Both the position numbers and the translations under genes were made by a program. A stretch of 64,000 nucleotides of DNA, taken from positions 26,467,956-26,531,955 of the forward strand of contig CM049312.1 of NCBI GenBank assembly GCA_026874595.1, written 5' to 3'. The notes under the pieces are model-generated. The model saw nothing but the letters and a program-made list of their open reading frames with translations. It had not been told where the DNA came from and did not search any database. This stretch comes from Sipunculus nudus (taxonomy: Eukaryota; Annelida; Sipuncula; Golfingiida; Sipunculidae). This document shows positions 12,806-21,934 of the stretch, piece after piece; the first letter of the stretch is position 1; each line of letters opens with the position of its first letter.

Positions 12806-15800
12806 CTCCCTCAGTCCTGGCTACGCCCCTGGGAATATTATCTATAACTATAGAGCATGAGCTAGGAATCAGATCTGAAAAACAAAGTACGAAGCTGCAT
12901 TTTCTAAAAAGTTTATATTTTACCATATTAAAATATTACACCAGCAGAAGAATATCAGTAATATTAAGGTCACTTCCTTTGCTTGTGTGACGAGATTGTG
13001 TATTTCGTGTTTCGTTCTGTGAAATCGGCAATACTTCGATATCAATGGCCAGAGCACTGTTGGCTCTGTGACAACCTTCCTGTTGATAAAACCTAGTAAA
13101 ACCTGTTATTAAATTTTGTGTTGAAGTGTAAGAAGAACCAATGTAAAGTAAAAACACTGCGTAATAAGTTAGGGTTCCACAGCTATTATAAATAAATTAT
13201 TATGTTCTTTTAGACATACTTGCATGAAGCATAGTCTGTGATGTTTGGCATCTCTGGGTATGGACAAGACTTCCGTTCGACAGGACATGGCTCGTAAGTC
13301 ACTGAAATAAAGGAACAAATCATTTCATATATATATTAAAACTTATTTAAGAATATTATATTAACGTGACTGTATTGATTGCGATTACGTTATATCGTCA
13401 AATTGACCTTCAGTGTTGAAGACTGATATAATCCATAAGTCTGAGGAATTAACTTCCCGAAGTACATGCCGGCTTCTGTGGCTCAGGGGAAGAGAAGAGG
13501 ACTTAAAGCCGGAAGATCGTGAGTTAAAATCTCAGCCGAGTCGGCCACTACCCAGGCTGGGCGCTCTGCAGGCTAAATGGGAAGGCCGCACCAAATGGCC
13601 GTTTTTCACTCACAAAAGAGTGCACCTTTCGGGGGTTCTTCGGTGATATGACCCAGAAATGAGAACGATTACACACCCAGGGTCCGCAGGTGCAGTAGTC
13701 ACCAGGTCTGGTTAATGCCAGAACATAAAATGTGAAGAGGGTATGATACTGCCCTGCTATGTAGTCCGACACAGGAATCTAAAACTGCAGGTATAGATAC
13801 ACTAGGTGTTATGTTAGTGAAGTAAACAGTATATTTTTCATTATACATTCTTTTAAAACCAAACAACCGTAATAATTGTAAACCATAATACATCAGTGTG
13901 CCAGTATGAGACATCGTTATCCTATAGGTCGGTAGATTTTCAAAGTGAAATTATAAATGTTAATGGAGAATACACCATCTGTTGGCTATGAAAAAAATGG
14001 TGTTTTTGTCCACTATATCGACAATGCATTTGTTGTATCACAAACGGTAAAGGTAAATTAAAGAGGCGAGGGTCTTGTCTTAATTACGACCAGCATACAT
14101 GCTCGTAGAAAGGAGCTGAAATTTTGCTTGTCCATAGATCTTGGGTCTCTCCATCTCGTAGTCATCGAAACTGGTGGCGCCACCTGCAATGATTTCTGCG
14201 TTTCGTCCATCCATGTGTTTGCATGTTTGCAATCTGATCGTCTTAGTGATTGATTCAACGTAATTGGCTTAAATTATGCACGTCCATAGATCTTGGATAC
14301 CTCCATCTCGTATTCAAGGCTGGTAGCACCATCTGCATCCTTTTCGTATGGCGTCCATCTGTACGTTTGCTTTAGATAAACATTTCTCATATCTCAGGAG
14401 TGGTTCAATGTATTGATCTGAAATTTGGCATGTACATCACAACAGTTGGCCCAACCTACCTTACCGTTTTCATAGTATCAATCAATGGCCTTCTCTTAGG
14501 AGTGATTGGCCGTATTGGCCTGAAATTGAGCATGTCTTTTGATTTTGGATACTTCATGTCGTATTCAAGACTGGTGGCACCATCTGCAATCGTTTTGGTG
14601 TTGCGTCCATCCGTAAGTTCACTTTAGGTGAAATTGCTGATATCTTAGATGTGGTTCAAAGTATTGGTCTGTACTTTGGCATGAACATCTATCTTTGAGA
14701 GTTTTTGGTAAACCAGACAGGTGGTGCCACCTACCTTCCCGTTTTCATGGAATAAATTCTTGTCCTTTCTCAAGAGTGAAATGCCGTATTGGCCTAAATT
14801 TGTACATGTTCATAAATCTTGGATACCTCCATCTAATATTCAGTGTTGGTGGCGCCATCTGCAATCATTTTCTTTTGTTGTCCATCTGTGTGTTTGCTTT
14901 GGGCAAAAATGGCTCATATCTCAAGAGTGGTTCAATGTATTGGTGTGATATTTGGCATATCTATCCATCTTGGTGAGTTTTCTCATAGACCTGACAGGTG
15001 GCGCAACCTACCTTCCCTTTTTGTGGAATTCATTAATGTCCTTTTTTCTCAGGAAAGGATCTGCCGTATTTCCCTGAAATTGTGCATGTTCATAGTTTTT
15101 GATACCTCCATCTTGAATTCATGACTGACGGCACCATCTACAGTCTCTTTTTTTTGCGTGACGTCTATCCGTCTAATTGCTTTAGGTAAAAATCATTCAT
15201 GTCTGAGGAGTTGATGGATCATGCATGTATCAGCCTGAAATGTTGTCATGTTTATCCGTCTTGGATAGCTTTGTTGTAAACCAGACAGGTGACGCCACCT
15301 GTTCTTTTTTTATAGAATACATTGATGCACTTTTTCTCAGTAGGGGACTGGTGTCTCGGCCTGAAATCTTGCAAGATGTATCCATCTGTAGATCTATTTT
15401 TGGTGAAAATTGCACATATATTAGGAGTTTAATTTGTCAGTTCATCGGTTTCGTGTGCGTCAAAAGAACTGCTTTTCAAGAATATTCATGACTCTTAATT
15501 CTAAGAGAAACAACCCAACATGGCGGGAATTGTTTAAAGAATACCTGTTAAAATTTTATGGCCTTTTCATCTCCGCAGACTCAAGGGTTACGAGAAAAAC
15601 TCCCAAAGCGTATGCCCAGGTTTCTGAACATACACACATGATATTACCCAGAACATAGAAAATCTCAGTTTAAAAAAATTACATTCTGACCTAGTTACAA
15701 ACCTGTCTCGCATCAGCACAATGCAATTTCACTGGGTAAACGCACCATATGAGTTTTCACATGTATATTTAGATCAAACGAACAGGTTGTTTAATATGTT

Positions 15801-18800
15801 AGAGTCAACACTTAGTTGCAGGTTTCAAAGTGGACACATCTTCATTAAATAGTAAACAGACCTGTTTTTATCATCAGTGGAAATGATGACGTTAATGGCC
15901 ATATGTAGAGAAACGTATGTGTCTAGATACTGAACGTGTGGCATTTGATAATCACACTAATTGTTTTGTATGGTGATATATTGGCATTGTTAAACTGACA
16001 ATAGCATGCCTTTGAATGACACTGTAAAAGGACAACAGGACAAACTATCGCCCGGACAGTTAAAACCGGACTATTTCCCCCCAGACAATTTCCTACCGCA
16101 AAATGCACATTTGTAACTTACAAATAGCATATTATGATATATGATAATAATCTATCAATATATATATATGGCAAGTTGCTTTGGGATTATATAGAAAGGA
16201 ATTACTGACCATTAAAAATCATTATTATTGCAGTTATTTTCAATAAGTATGATAATTATAATAATTAATTGGGAATATTTTTTTTTCAAAATGGCTCGGA
16301 TATAATGTTATTGTCACAGACGACTGTTATTCATCAAATTGGATTATAAATATGTAACAATTGTGAACATTGTTATAAATATTCCCAAAAGGAGAATTTT
16401 GTGTCCCATGCAAGTGTAAATGTGATATAGTAATTTCAGGCCAAACTGCAAATGCGCCATAGCAGAATAAGGGGGTATTTTAAAATACGTTGAATTTTAA
16501 ATGATATGTTTTGGTACCCCGACAGGCTCTTAAGTCATCATATTTTTTTACGTCTTTGTTAATGTGTGATATGTTAAAATACGTGTATAAGATATAATTA
16601 CCTCGTTTTTCGCACCTTTTGCCGGCCCAGCCCGGAGGGCAGTGACATATGAATGGTTCCTCTGACTGGTCCGGGGATCCAACACAACTTCCATAGTTTA
16701 AACAAGGATTTCCTCTGGCGCAAGGGTGCACTGAAAAAAGAAGATACACAATACAAGTATTTGCAGTTCTCAGCAGACATATTAATAATCTTTATAATAA
16801 CATCTGCATAGAATACAACAACATATGAAAATCAAACCATGAAATCTCTCATGATGGTTTCTCTATTAACAGGAAGGTCTCTTCTGTCATCTTGCTGAGA
16901 AACCCATATTGCTAAAATCAAATAAAACTTACTTCATGAAAGCTTCTGGGTTTTGGCGTTGTTATTTCCGCCAGTGAGATGGTTATTATATTTGCCAAGG
17001 ATTGCTTAGGTGTGTTGGTGTGAAGGTGTGCGTGTTCGAGCCATATTGCCGAAATTTCGTTAATACTTTCGCCAAAATGTTTTGATAGGATGGGAAATGG
17101 GTGAAAGTTACAACAAGAATAATTGCAGATTGAGAACGAATCGGTAATATTAAATTATTTTATTCATTTAACATGTCTTAAAATATTGTCACACCATTAG
17201 GGATGTGAACTTCCAGGTGCTTTTCAAGCAGACCACGGCCAGACATTAACGTACTACAAAGACGGTTGTAAGATAACACAAATAATCTAATAACATATAA
17301 ATTGATTACTGACAGATCTCTTGGGGATGCCGTCAGTAAACATAACACAGTAACCCCGAATTTAACAGAATCCCTTCATTTACACAACACAAGCAGTCTT
17401 AAAAGTTCCAGATCACATGACTTCACGTTCTCACGTGACGTCTAGATGTTCCGCTAGTCCCTGACGAAATACAACCTAAAACAGATGGTTACAACACACA
17501 ACTGGTTTTCACTGCCGTTTAACTGTTTATCGTCCATAAAGCACTATTCGCCTGTCGCACACCGCTTGTTCCTGTAGAGAACTGAATCAATGGCTCTTTC
17601 AGCTTTAGTTTACTATAGCCCTCCAGTTACCGGATACCGAATATACGCACTCTCAAGCGTTATGCAGTACCATCAAAGTTTCGCGTCACAGCTTCGCGTC
17701 CCTTGCCGATTCCCGGGAAGCGCGCACCATCACGAGAATGCCTGTCCTTCGGCATACAATACCACCGTTTCTGAATTATTTTACAGAGTATCAAAAAGAC
17801 GGTCTTCCCAAAACGTAGACTGGACACATATAAGGCAGCCGGTTGGAATGCTGGAACACACTCAGGAGACGCTCCACTCACGTAGCGGCTCATTCTCACG
17901 ATAACTGAGAATTACGCTTAATATAAGACTCCTGAAGTCACAACTCCCGCTAAACTTCTCCGCCAAACAGCACTTCCATCCGAAATATCCTGTGTCAACA
18001 CACATCAAACCTAACGCAGACACATCCCAAAGGATGATTTCGTGGGAAAACTATCCTAAACAAATTCGCAGACAAGACGTCGCCTACCAGACACAGTTAC
18101 TGTGGAGACCGTCATACAAGATCAGTTCTCACAAGTCTATGTTACATAGAAACAAACATCAAAGGATGCAGGTGGCGTCTACTGATTGCTAAAATGCTTT
18201 GAAATGTATATCAAATGAAACACATGTTCATCTCAACTGGTTTTCTCACGTTAATGGCTAAACATGATACTTCATAAAATAAATGAAGCTTGAAAAACAA
18301 TGTCATACTCCCTGCACCTAAATATACAAAGTCACACTCCTCTGGTGACAAATATATCGCTCCCAGGAACAGTGAAAAAATGGATCTATTTAATGTATTG
18401 TGTAGACCAAGTTAAAATTACCTCCAAATAACCAAGCTCATATATTCATACCTTTTTCCAATAGTAAAATAATCTAATTGCAGGACGGCATTCACTATAA
18501 CGAGATACTTTTACGGGACGATTTGATAATTAAAAATTTGGCAGTCGGACTCGGCTTTAATGATTACGCCCTATTTCGATGTTGTTGTAATGTCAAAGAC
18601 AATTATTGGGGATTACCTCCCCCCCCCCCCCCCCCCCGCATTTTAGGGATAATATATCTGACCTTTTCCGCTGCTGCGGGTCTACAAGCATTTATCAGCC
18701 ATTATAAAGAAAGTATAAACACGTCATTAAAAGTAGAATGACTTTTGATGCCGACCCTTTAAAGCAAGAACAGATCTTCAAAGGAAACCGCTGCAATTTT

Positions 18801-21800
18801 ATCCATGTAACCTTCATTTTCGGTCATGTTATATTTTTTGGTAAATTATAACATTACAATTTAGGTGGTTATTATTTTTATAAAATAACTGTCTGGGCTA
18901 CATGCATATCAGTTGTAATGCATGCTTATTTTATATGACAAGAAAACATACCACATATGCCTTCCTCCGGATATCGATCAAACGGTGTGCTACGAAAGCT
19001 CAGAAAATATATGAATGCACGCCAAGAGAAATGTCATGGTTTATCAACTGGATTATTGCATCACAGGACAGCTTTGCCCCCCAGGACAAAAGCGGACTCT
19101 GATAAAATTGAATGACGTTTGCCCTTGCCCTGAGAAAAGAAATTACCGAATCTGGTAGAGGTAATCAATTAATACATACAAGCTAAGCCGGATTACCTCC
19201 TCAACGGTATGGATCGTTTCTTAGGTTTTATCACAAGCTTCTAATAAATTTCATCGAATTCGTTTAATAGAATTCGGAGCAAAAGACACGTTAACCAGGA
19301 CAAAACATACTACCTCCTATCGGAAATTAAAAGTCATATCTCAACTGCAATACCAAGTGAGGTGCGGTCTCTCATACAACTCACGGAATAAAACTAAATG
19401 GATTAATTACTACTTGTTCTTTTGACTATAATACCACTGTCTCTGAAGTACTTTACAGATTATCAACAAGGCTGCCTCCCCCAGACATAGACTGTCACTA
19501 CACTGACGCGATTCCTCAACTGGGCACACAGAGGATAGCAGACCAGCTGGTTGGACTGCTTGATTCACGCCTGATGTAAGACTTCTAACGTCACAACTCT
19601 CGCCTGACTTCTCCGCCAAACAGCACTTTCACCCACGATGTCCATTGTCAACACACATAAAACTTAACGCAGATACGCTCCCAGGGATGATTTTAGAATG
19701 GAATTGTTAAAGCATTCCGATACAAGTCAGCAATGCGGCCCTTTATTTTACGCGCTACAAAGGGCATACACATCTTATCTGATTAAATAAAAAACTGATT
19801 ACCCATGTAATATTGCCAATTAACATCTGGTATCATTCGTGTATTCCAGCCTACACGTTTATCTGTTTCAAGTGTAAGGTAGACACCCGCAAGTCCCAGT
19901 TCGGGTCCAGCTCCTCCGAGTATCTTGATTTTGTAGTTGAATCCACGTTCAAGTGAGCCGTTTTTTTTTTTTTTTATTTTTGTTAGTAAATATCATAACT
20001 TCACTATGTGTGTTGCAAATCATATTACATTTATACAGACGATTTACACATACCTTTCCAGCTTCTGATTAGTATTTTGAGAATTAACATTATATTATAT
20101 TAACAATACATTTACATTACATTTACATTGAAATAGTGCTCATTACAGCATTGAAATCTTTCAATGGCACATGGCAAAACATTCAGGAGATATAATTTAA
20201 CAATGAATAAATATTAACCACGACTCAGTTACGTTAGTTAAAAATTTATTCAGTCATATAATTTTTGAAAAAAAAAATCATTACGATAGTAACGAATGAC
20301 TTGGGAAGAACTAAAAAACAGGCAGATGTAGCTCCACATATATAAATAACATTTTGTTGTATCATGCGATGCACTGTCATATACCTCCGCATTATATGTT
20401 TGCCTTGGTATTATGCAAAATAAGAGAACCTGTTATGGAAAAATAGACAAAAAGAGAAAGACACATCGAGTGTCATATCTGGCATTGCATCTTATCCTAT
20501 GTCATACCATCTCTTCAGTAATGTTGGCCTGGAGAAGTTTCTTAAAGGATTTAAATATTATTACGTGTGCTGTTACAGTATAAATGAATATTTTCGTCTG
20601 TTTGTTTCTAGAGTCCTCGACATTTTGCATCATGTATCACTAGTAATTAGGCATATTATTGATATAACGGTATATCGCGATGAGTTGATTCCCAAATTGC
20701 GTATCGCGATACAGTTTTCAAATATCGAAATGTATCGATATTTTGTTACCTTGCATATAACTGATCTTTGTTTTGGTAATAACAAAGTGTCTGTTACAAT
20801 TTTAAACATCTAAATGGGCTGGGACAAGTACATGCTTAAATTGAAAGCCTCTACCCTGTCTTTAGCTGTCTAGTAATTTTCATGTAGGCCTGATATACCA
20901 GGAAATTTGAATGTCTTCACGATGACTTGATATACGAGAAATATTTTAATACACAAAAAGAAAGTGTGCTTAACATGGTCATAATAATTAATCACTCATT
21001 ATTATTCTCTTCTCATATCTTATGATAACTGCAGGAATATCAAGTGTCAACATTACAATATTATTGCTACGACCGGCAGCCGTGCAATGTGGTACACACG
21101 GTTGTACTTGTGCGAAACAATCTATCCCTCTTTTTGCTTATCCACGCTCTAGGATTCTCTAATTGCCAAGTTATTGCACATTTAAGACCTAAAGAAGACT
21201 TTGAATATTAAATATTTCTTTGGGCACTCGCAAAAAATACATTCGAAAGCAATATTTGCATTTTTCGTGCTTGAAATAAACTGATCTGCATAAACTTTTA
21301 TTGTGTCATTATATTTAATATAATATAATATAATATAATATAATATATTAACTTGCCACTTAGCTTTAATAGTTCCAATTTTTTCTAATGTCTGAGCCGC
21401 CTTGGGTTAAAAGCAACACAAAATAATGATCTTTCCATTCAATTTCATAAACACAAAACGCCTTAAAAAATGTTGAGGTAAATGTGCACCAACTTGGCTA
21501 GTCGTTACATTTAGCAGTATGAATGTCACCTCACCTTTACAAAAGAGATAATATTCTAATTCAATTGGAGCGTGACCCAATTTAATTTCTCGGATCCTGA
21601 CTTCAGATGTCAGTTTCCGTGTTAACTAAGATTCTTGTTTAAGACATAATCGATTCTTATAAAACTCATGTGTTCGATTTATAATCATACCTTGTTCGCA
21701 GTTGAACCCCGTGTAGTCTCTTGTACATTCACAGAAGTAGCCGTCTGAGTAGTAGAACTGATGACAGTAGCCGTCATTTTGACACGGGTTGGACGCACAC

Positions 21801-21934
21801 GGGCCTGGTTGACGCGACAGAACGGCCGACACTGCGGCAAACGAACCCAACAAAAACAGACACACAAACCCGCTCGACATCATAATGATACGAGCTACAA
21901 CTGGCACAGTGCATGCAGCACATGACTATAAATA
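5417..21934 (-). CDS. Gene A: secreted 2xEGF, Cys-rich, GPDSWxYGKGK-repeat protein (multi-exon; exon 7 not found)
   Basis: Span from the TATA element to the polyA signal. Coding exons on the minus strand: 21883-21691, 16730-16602, 13301-13220, 11767-11583, 11075-10964, 10180-10041, [exon 7 missing], 7236-7076, 6857-6259. Order of parts: signal peptide, two EGF domains, Cys-rich block, Gly/Lys/Tyr/Trp repeat tail. Every exon has AG and GT boundaries whose phases match gene B, and exons 1, 2, 4, 5, 6 and 8 have exactly the gene B lengths. Joining exon 6 directly to exon 8 shifts the frame, so either a diverged exon 7 was missed or the gene is damaged. The tail has a TAA at 6259 and another at 5557. 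Secreted by its signal peptide; a structural or adhesive role is inferred from the repeat composition. It could be a functional diverged copy or an early pseudogene. Confidence 0.72.
5557..6258 (-). repeat. Continuation of the gene A repeat array beyond the first TAA (31 units in total)
   Basis: After the TAA at 6259 the same frame stays open to a second TAA at 5559-5557, again a Tyr codon changed from TAC. It holds about 18 more units such as [26 protein letters not shown] and [14 protein letters not shown]. Differences between units are mostly E/D, Y/F and the number of GK pairs (6-bp steps). Beyond 5557 the sequence (5556-5487) aligns to the gene B C-terminus and 3' UTR. Either this is read in another allele or isoform, or it is now untranslated. 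Confidence 0.7.
6259..6857 (-). CDS. Gene A exon 9: GGPDSWxYGKGK repeat tail up to first stop
   Basis: Acceptor TACAG|ATGAG in phase 1: the T from exon 8 plus AT gives Tyr, then [17 protein letters not shown] and about 13 repeats of GGPDSW(E/D)YGKGK. This phase selects one frame among several that are open, and the gene B exon confirms it. At 6479-6405 the exon-start module recurs ([19 protein letters not shown]) after GRPRRSADV, 378 nt downstream and in frame. The frame ends at TAA 6261-6259, where Tyr TAC is expected. Each unit carries two acidic and two lysine residues plus Trp and Tyr, so it is a neutral, aromatic-rich polyampholyte. Confidence 0.75.
7076..7236 (-). CDS. Gene A exon 8: Cys-rich block, last segment
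   Basis: A 161-nt exon with acceptor TTTACACAG|GTGG and donor GAAT|GTGAGTAT. The peptide starts [12 protein letters not shown], continues with [11 protein letters not shown] and ends GRYCRKVAE; three cysteines. It has the same length and the same GTGAGT donor in genes B and C. Read through without splicing, it would reach a TGA at about 7041, giving a possible tail-less isoform. Confidence 0.86.
7259..7323. repeat. (TA)n microsatellite
   Basis: Almost pure TA with a central AAATATGAA interruption, 22 bp upstream of the gene A exon 8 acceptor on the minus strand. Confidence 0.9.
7790..9445. repeat. 21/27-bp minisatellite (TCGAGTGGCCTGGACTTGGA type)
   Basis: Long array of GGACTCGAGTGGCCT and GGACTTGGACTT modules. 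Several frames on both strands stay open ([20 protein letters not shown] types), which is a result of composition and period. It lies between exons 6 and 8 of gene A, where exon 7 would be. A small copy is at 35.87-36.11 kb in reverse orientation. Confidence 0.85.
10041..10180 (-). CDS. Gene A exon 6: Cys-rich block, CxxxWxxxxLxxTGC segment
   Basis: A 140-nt exon with acceptor ACTGGCAG|AGCCG and donor CACGG|GTGGGC. It encodes [26 protein letters not shown] and then LASTFCT; three cysteines. Length is 140 nt in all three paralogues. It ends with a lone G (phase 1), while the next exon found (7236-7076) needs phase 2. An exon of 70 nt or similar must lie between them for the frame to hold. Confidence 0.87.
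10964..11075 (-). CDS. Gene A exon 5: Cys-rich block, NPGTCSxRxxxCG segment
   Basis: A 112-nt exon with acceptor ATTTTTAG|AAGAG and donor AGCAA|GTGAGC. It encodes [20 protein letters not shown] and then a beta-like stretch ending GVQCNENS; three cysteines. The exon length is the same in genes A, B and C, which supports the boundaries. Confidence 0.86.
11157..11211. repeat. (TA)n microsatellite
   Basis: Pure TA run in the intron between gene A exons 4 and 5. Confidence 0.92.
11583..11767 (-). CDS. Gene A exon 4: Cys-rich block, C-x16-C-x-C-R-P segment
   Basis: A 185-nt exon with acceptor CTTCAG|AGCTG and donor CTCAG|GTAAAA. The peptide runs from [13 protein letters not shown] through [17 protein letters not shown] to [12 protein letters not shown]. 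It has four cysteines and a conserved CxCRP core. Gene B has the same length, and gene C is three codons shorter. It looks helical and amphipathic; I do not recognise the domain. Confidence 0.87.
12096..12294. mobile_element. MITE copy 1 (TIR CAGAAGCGGATCCAGG, 5-bp TSD)
   Basis: 199 bp bounded by CAGAAGCGGATCCAGG and CCTGGATCCGCCCCTG, with TTATA on both sides (12091-12095, 12295-12299). The interior is rich in GGACCCCCCC runs. It has no coding capacity. It lies in gene A intron 3. Confidence 0.82.
12642..12802. repeat. Two (TA)n microsatellites flanking an element tail
   Basis: TA runs at 12642-12687 and 12743-12802 with a tRNA-element tail between them. Confidence 0.9.
12690..12742 (+). mobile_element. 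Tail fragment of the tRNA-headed element
   Basis: CACCGTCAGTGAACCGACT and following bases match the tails at 30.4 and 30.8 kb. Both sides are (TA)n runs. Confidence 0.6.
13220..13301 (-). CDS. Gene A exon 3: start of Cys-rich block
   Basis: Acceptor TTATTTCAG|TGACTT and donor TGCAA|GTATGT. The peptide contains [10 protein letters not shown], then [14 protein letters not shown], with three cysteines and an N-glycosylation motif (NIT). Exons of gene B (30119-30197) and gene C (56186-56261) align to it with the same cysteine spacing. Phase 1 in, phase 2 out. Confidence 0.85.
13466..13770 (+). mobile_element. tRNA-derived SINE (probable)
   Basis: The 5' part has an A-box-like TGGCTCAGGGG at 13479-13489 and a degenerate B box near 13520-13533. 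A conserved-looking body follows (GGTGATATGACCCAGAAATG, then a CACCAGGTCTGG segment). No protein. It lies in gene A intron 2. Confidence 0.55.
14050..15480. repeat. Imperfect ~275-bp tandem array
   Basis: ATCTTGGATACCTCCATCT, GGTGGCACCATCTGCA and CGTCCATCTGT-type landmarks recur near 14,136, 14,285, 14,535, 14,812 and 15,090 (later spacings 250-278 bp). Several small open frames here are by-products. It lies in gene A intron 2. Confidence 0.7.
16602..16730 (-). CDS. Gene A exon 2: EGF-like domain 2
   Basis: A 129-nt exon flanked by phase-1 introns (acceptor TTTTTTCAG|TG, donor CGAG|GTAATT) encodes a complete EGF domain: [13 protein letters not shown], a longer loop, then [14 protein letters not shown]. 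The symmetric 1-1 phase is typical of shuffled EGF exons. Length equals gene B exon 2, and the peptide is nearly identical to it. Confidence 0.9.
17745..18040. repeat. Dispersed repeat, copy 1
   Basis: Aligns to 19424-19690, both starting near ATACCACYGTYTCTGAA and both containing CTTCTCCGCCAAACAGCACTT and GTCAACACACAT. It lies in gene A intron 1. The 104-codon plus-strand frame over it has no other support. Confidence 0.6.
19424..19690. repeat. Dispersed repeat, copy 2
   Basis: Partner of 17745-18040 in the same intron and orientation, diverged by many substitutions and small gaps. Confidence 0.6.
21314..21348. repeat. (TAATA)n pentamer microsatellite
   Basis: About seven copies of a TAATA pentamer in gene A intron 1. 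Confidence 0.85.
21691..21883 (-). CDS. Gene A exon 1: signal peptide plus EGF-like domain 1
   Basis: Starts at one of two consecutive ATG codons (21883 or 21880). A farther upstream in-frame ATG at 21907 is less likely because the matching gene B sequence is untranslated leader. The signal peptide core is [15 protein letters not shown], with probable cleavage before VLSRQPGPC. One EGF domain follows with six cysteines ([12 protein letters not shown] through [14 protein letters not shown]). The exon ends CAAG|GTATGA in phase 1 and is 193 nt, the same as gene B exon 1. Confidence 0.9.
21927..21934 (-). promoter_or_regulatory. TATA box of gene A
   Basis: TATTTATA on the minus strand, centred about 47 bp upstream of the ATG. 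Gene B (38455-38463) and the 46-kb exon-1 remnant (46211-46218) have TATA elements at the same distance, with matching sequence between TATA and ATG. Confidence 0.6.

Noticed and set aside
17590-17904. 104-codon plus-strand frame
   Set aside because: Overlaps a dispersed repeat whose second copy (19.4 kb) does not keep the frame.
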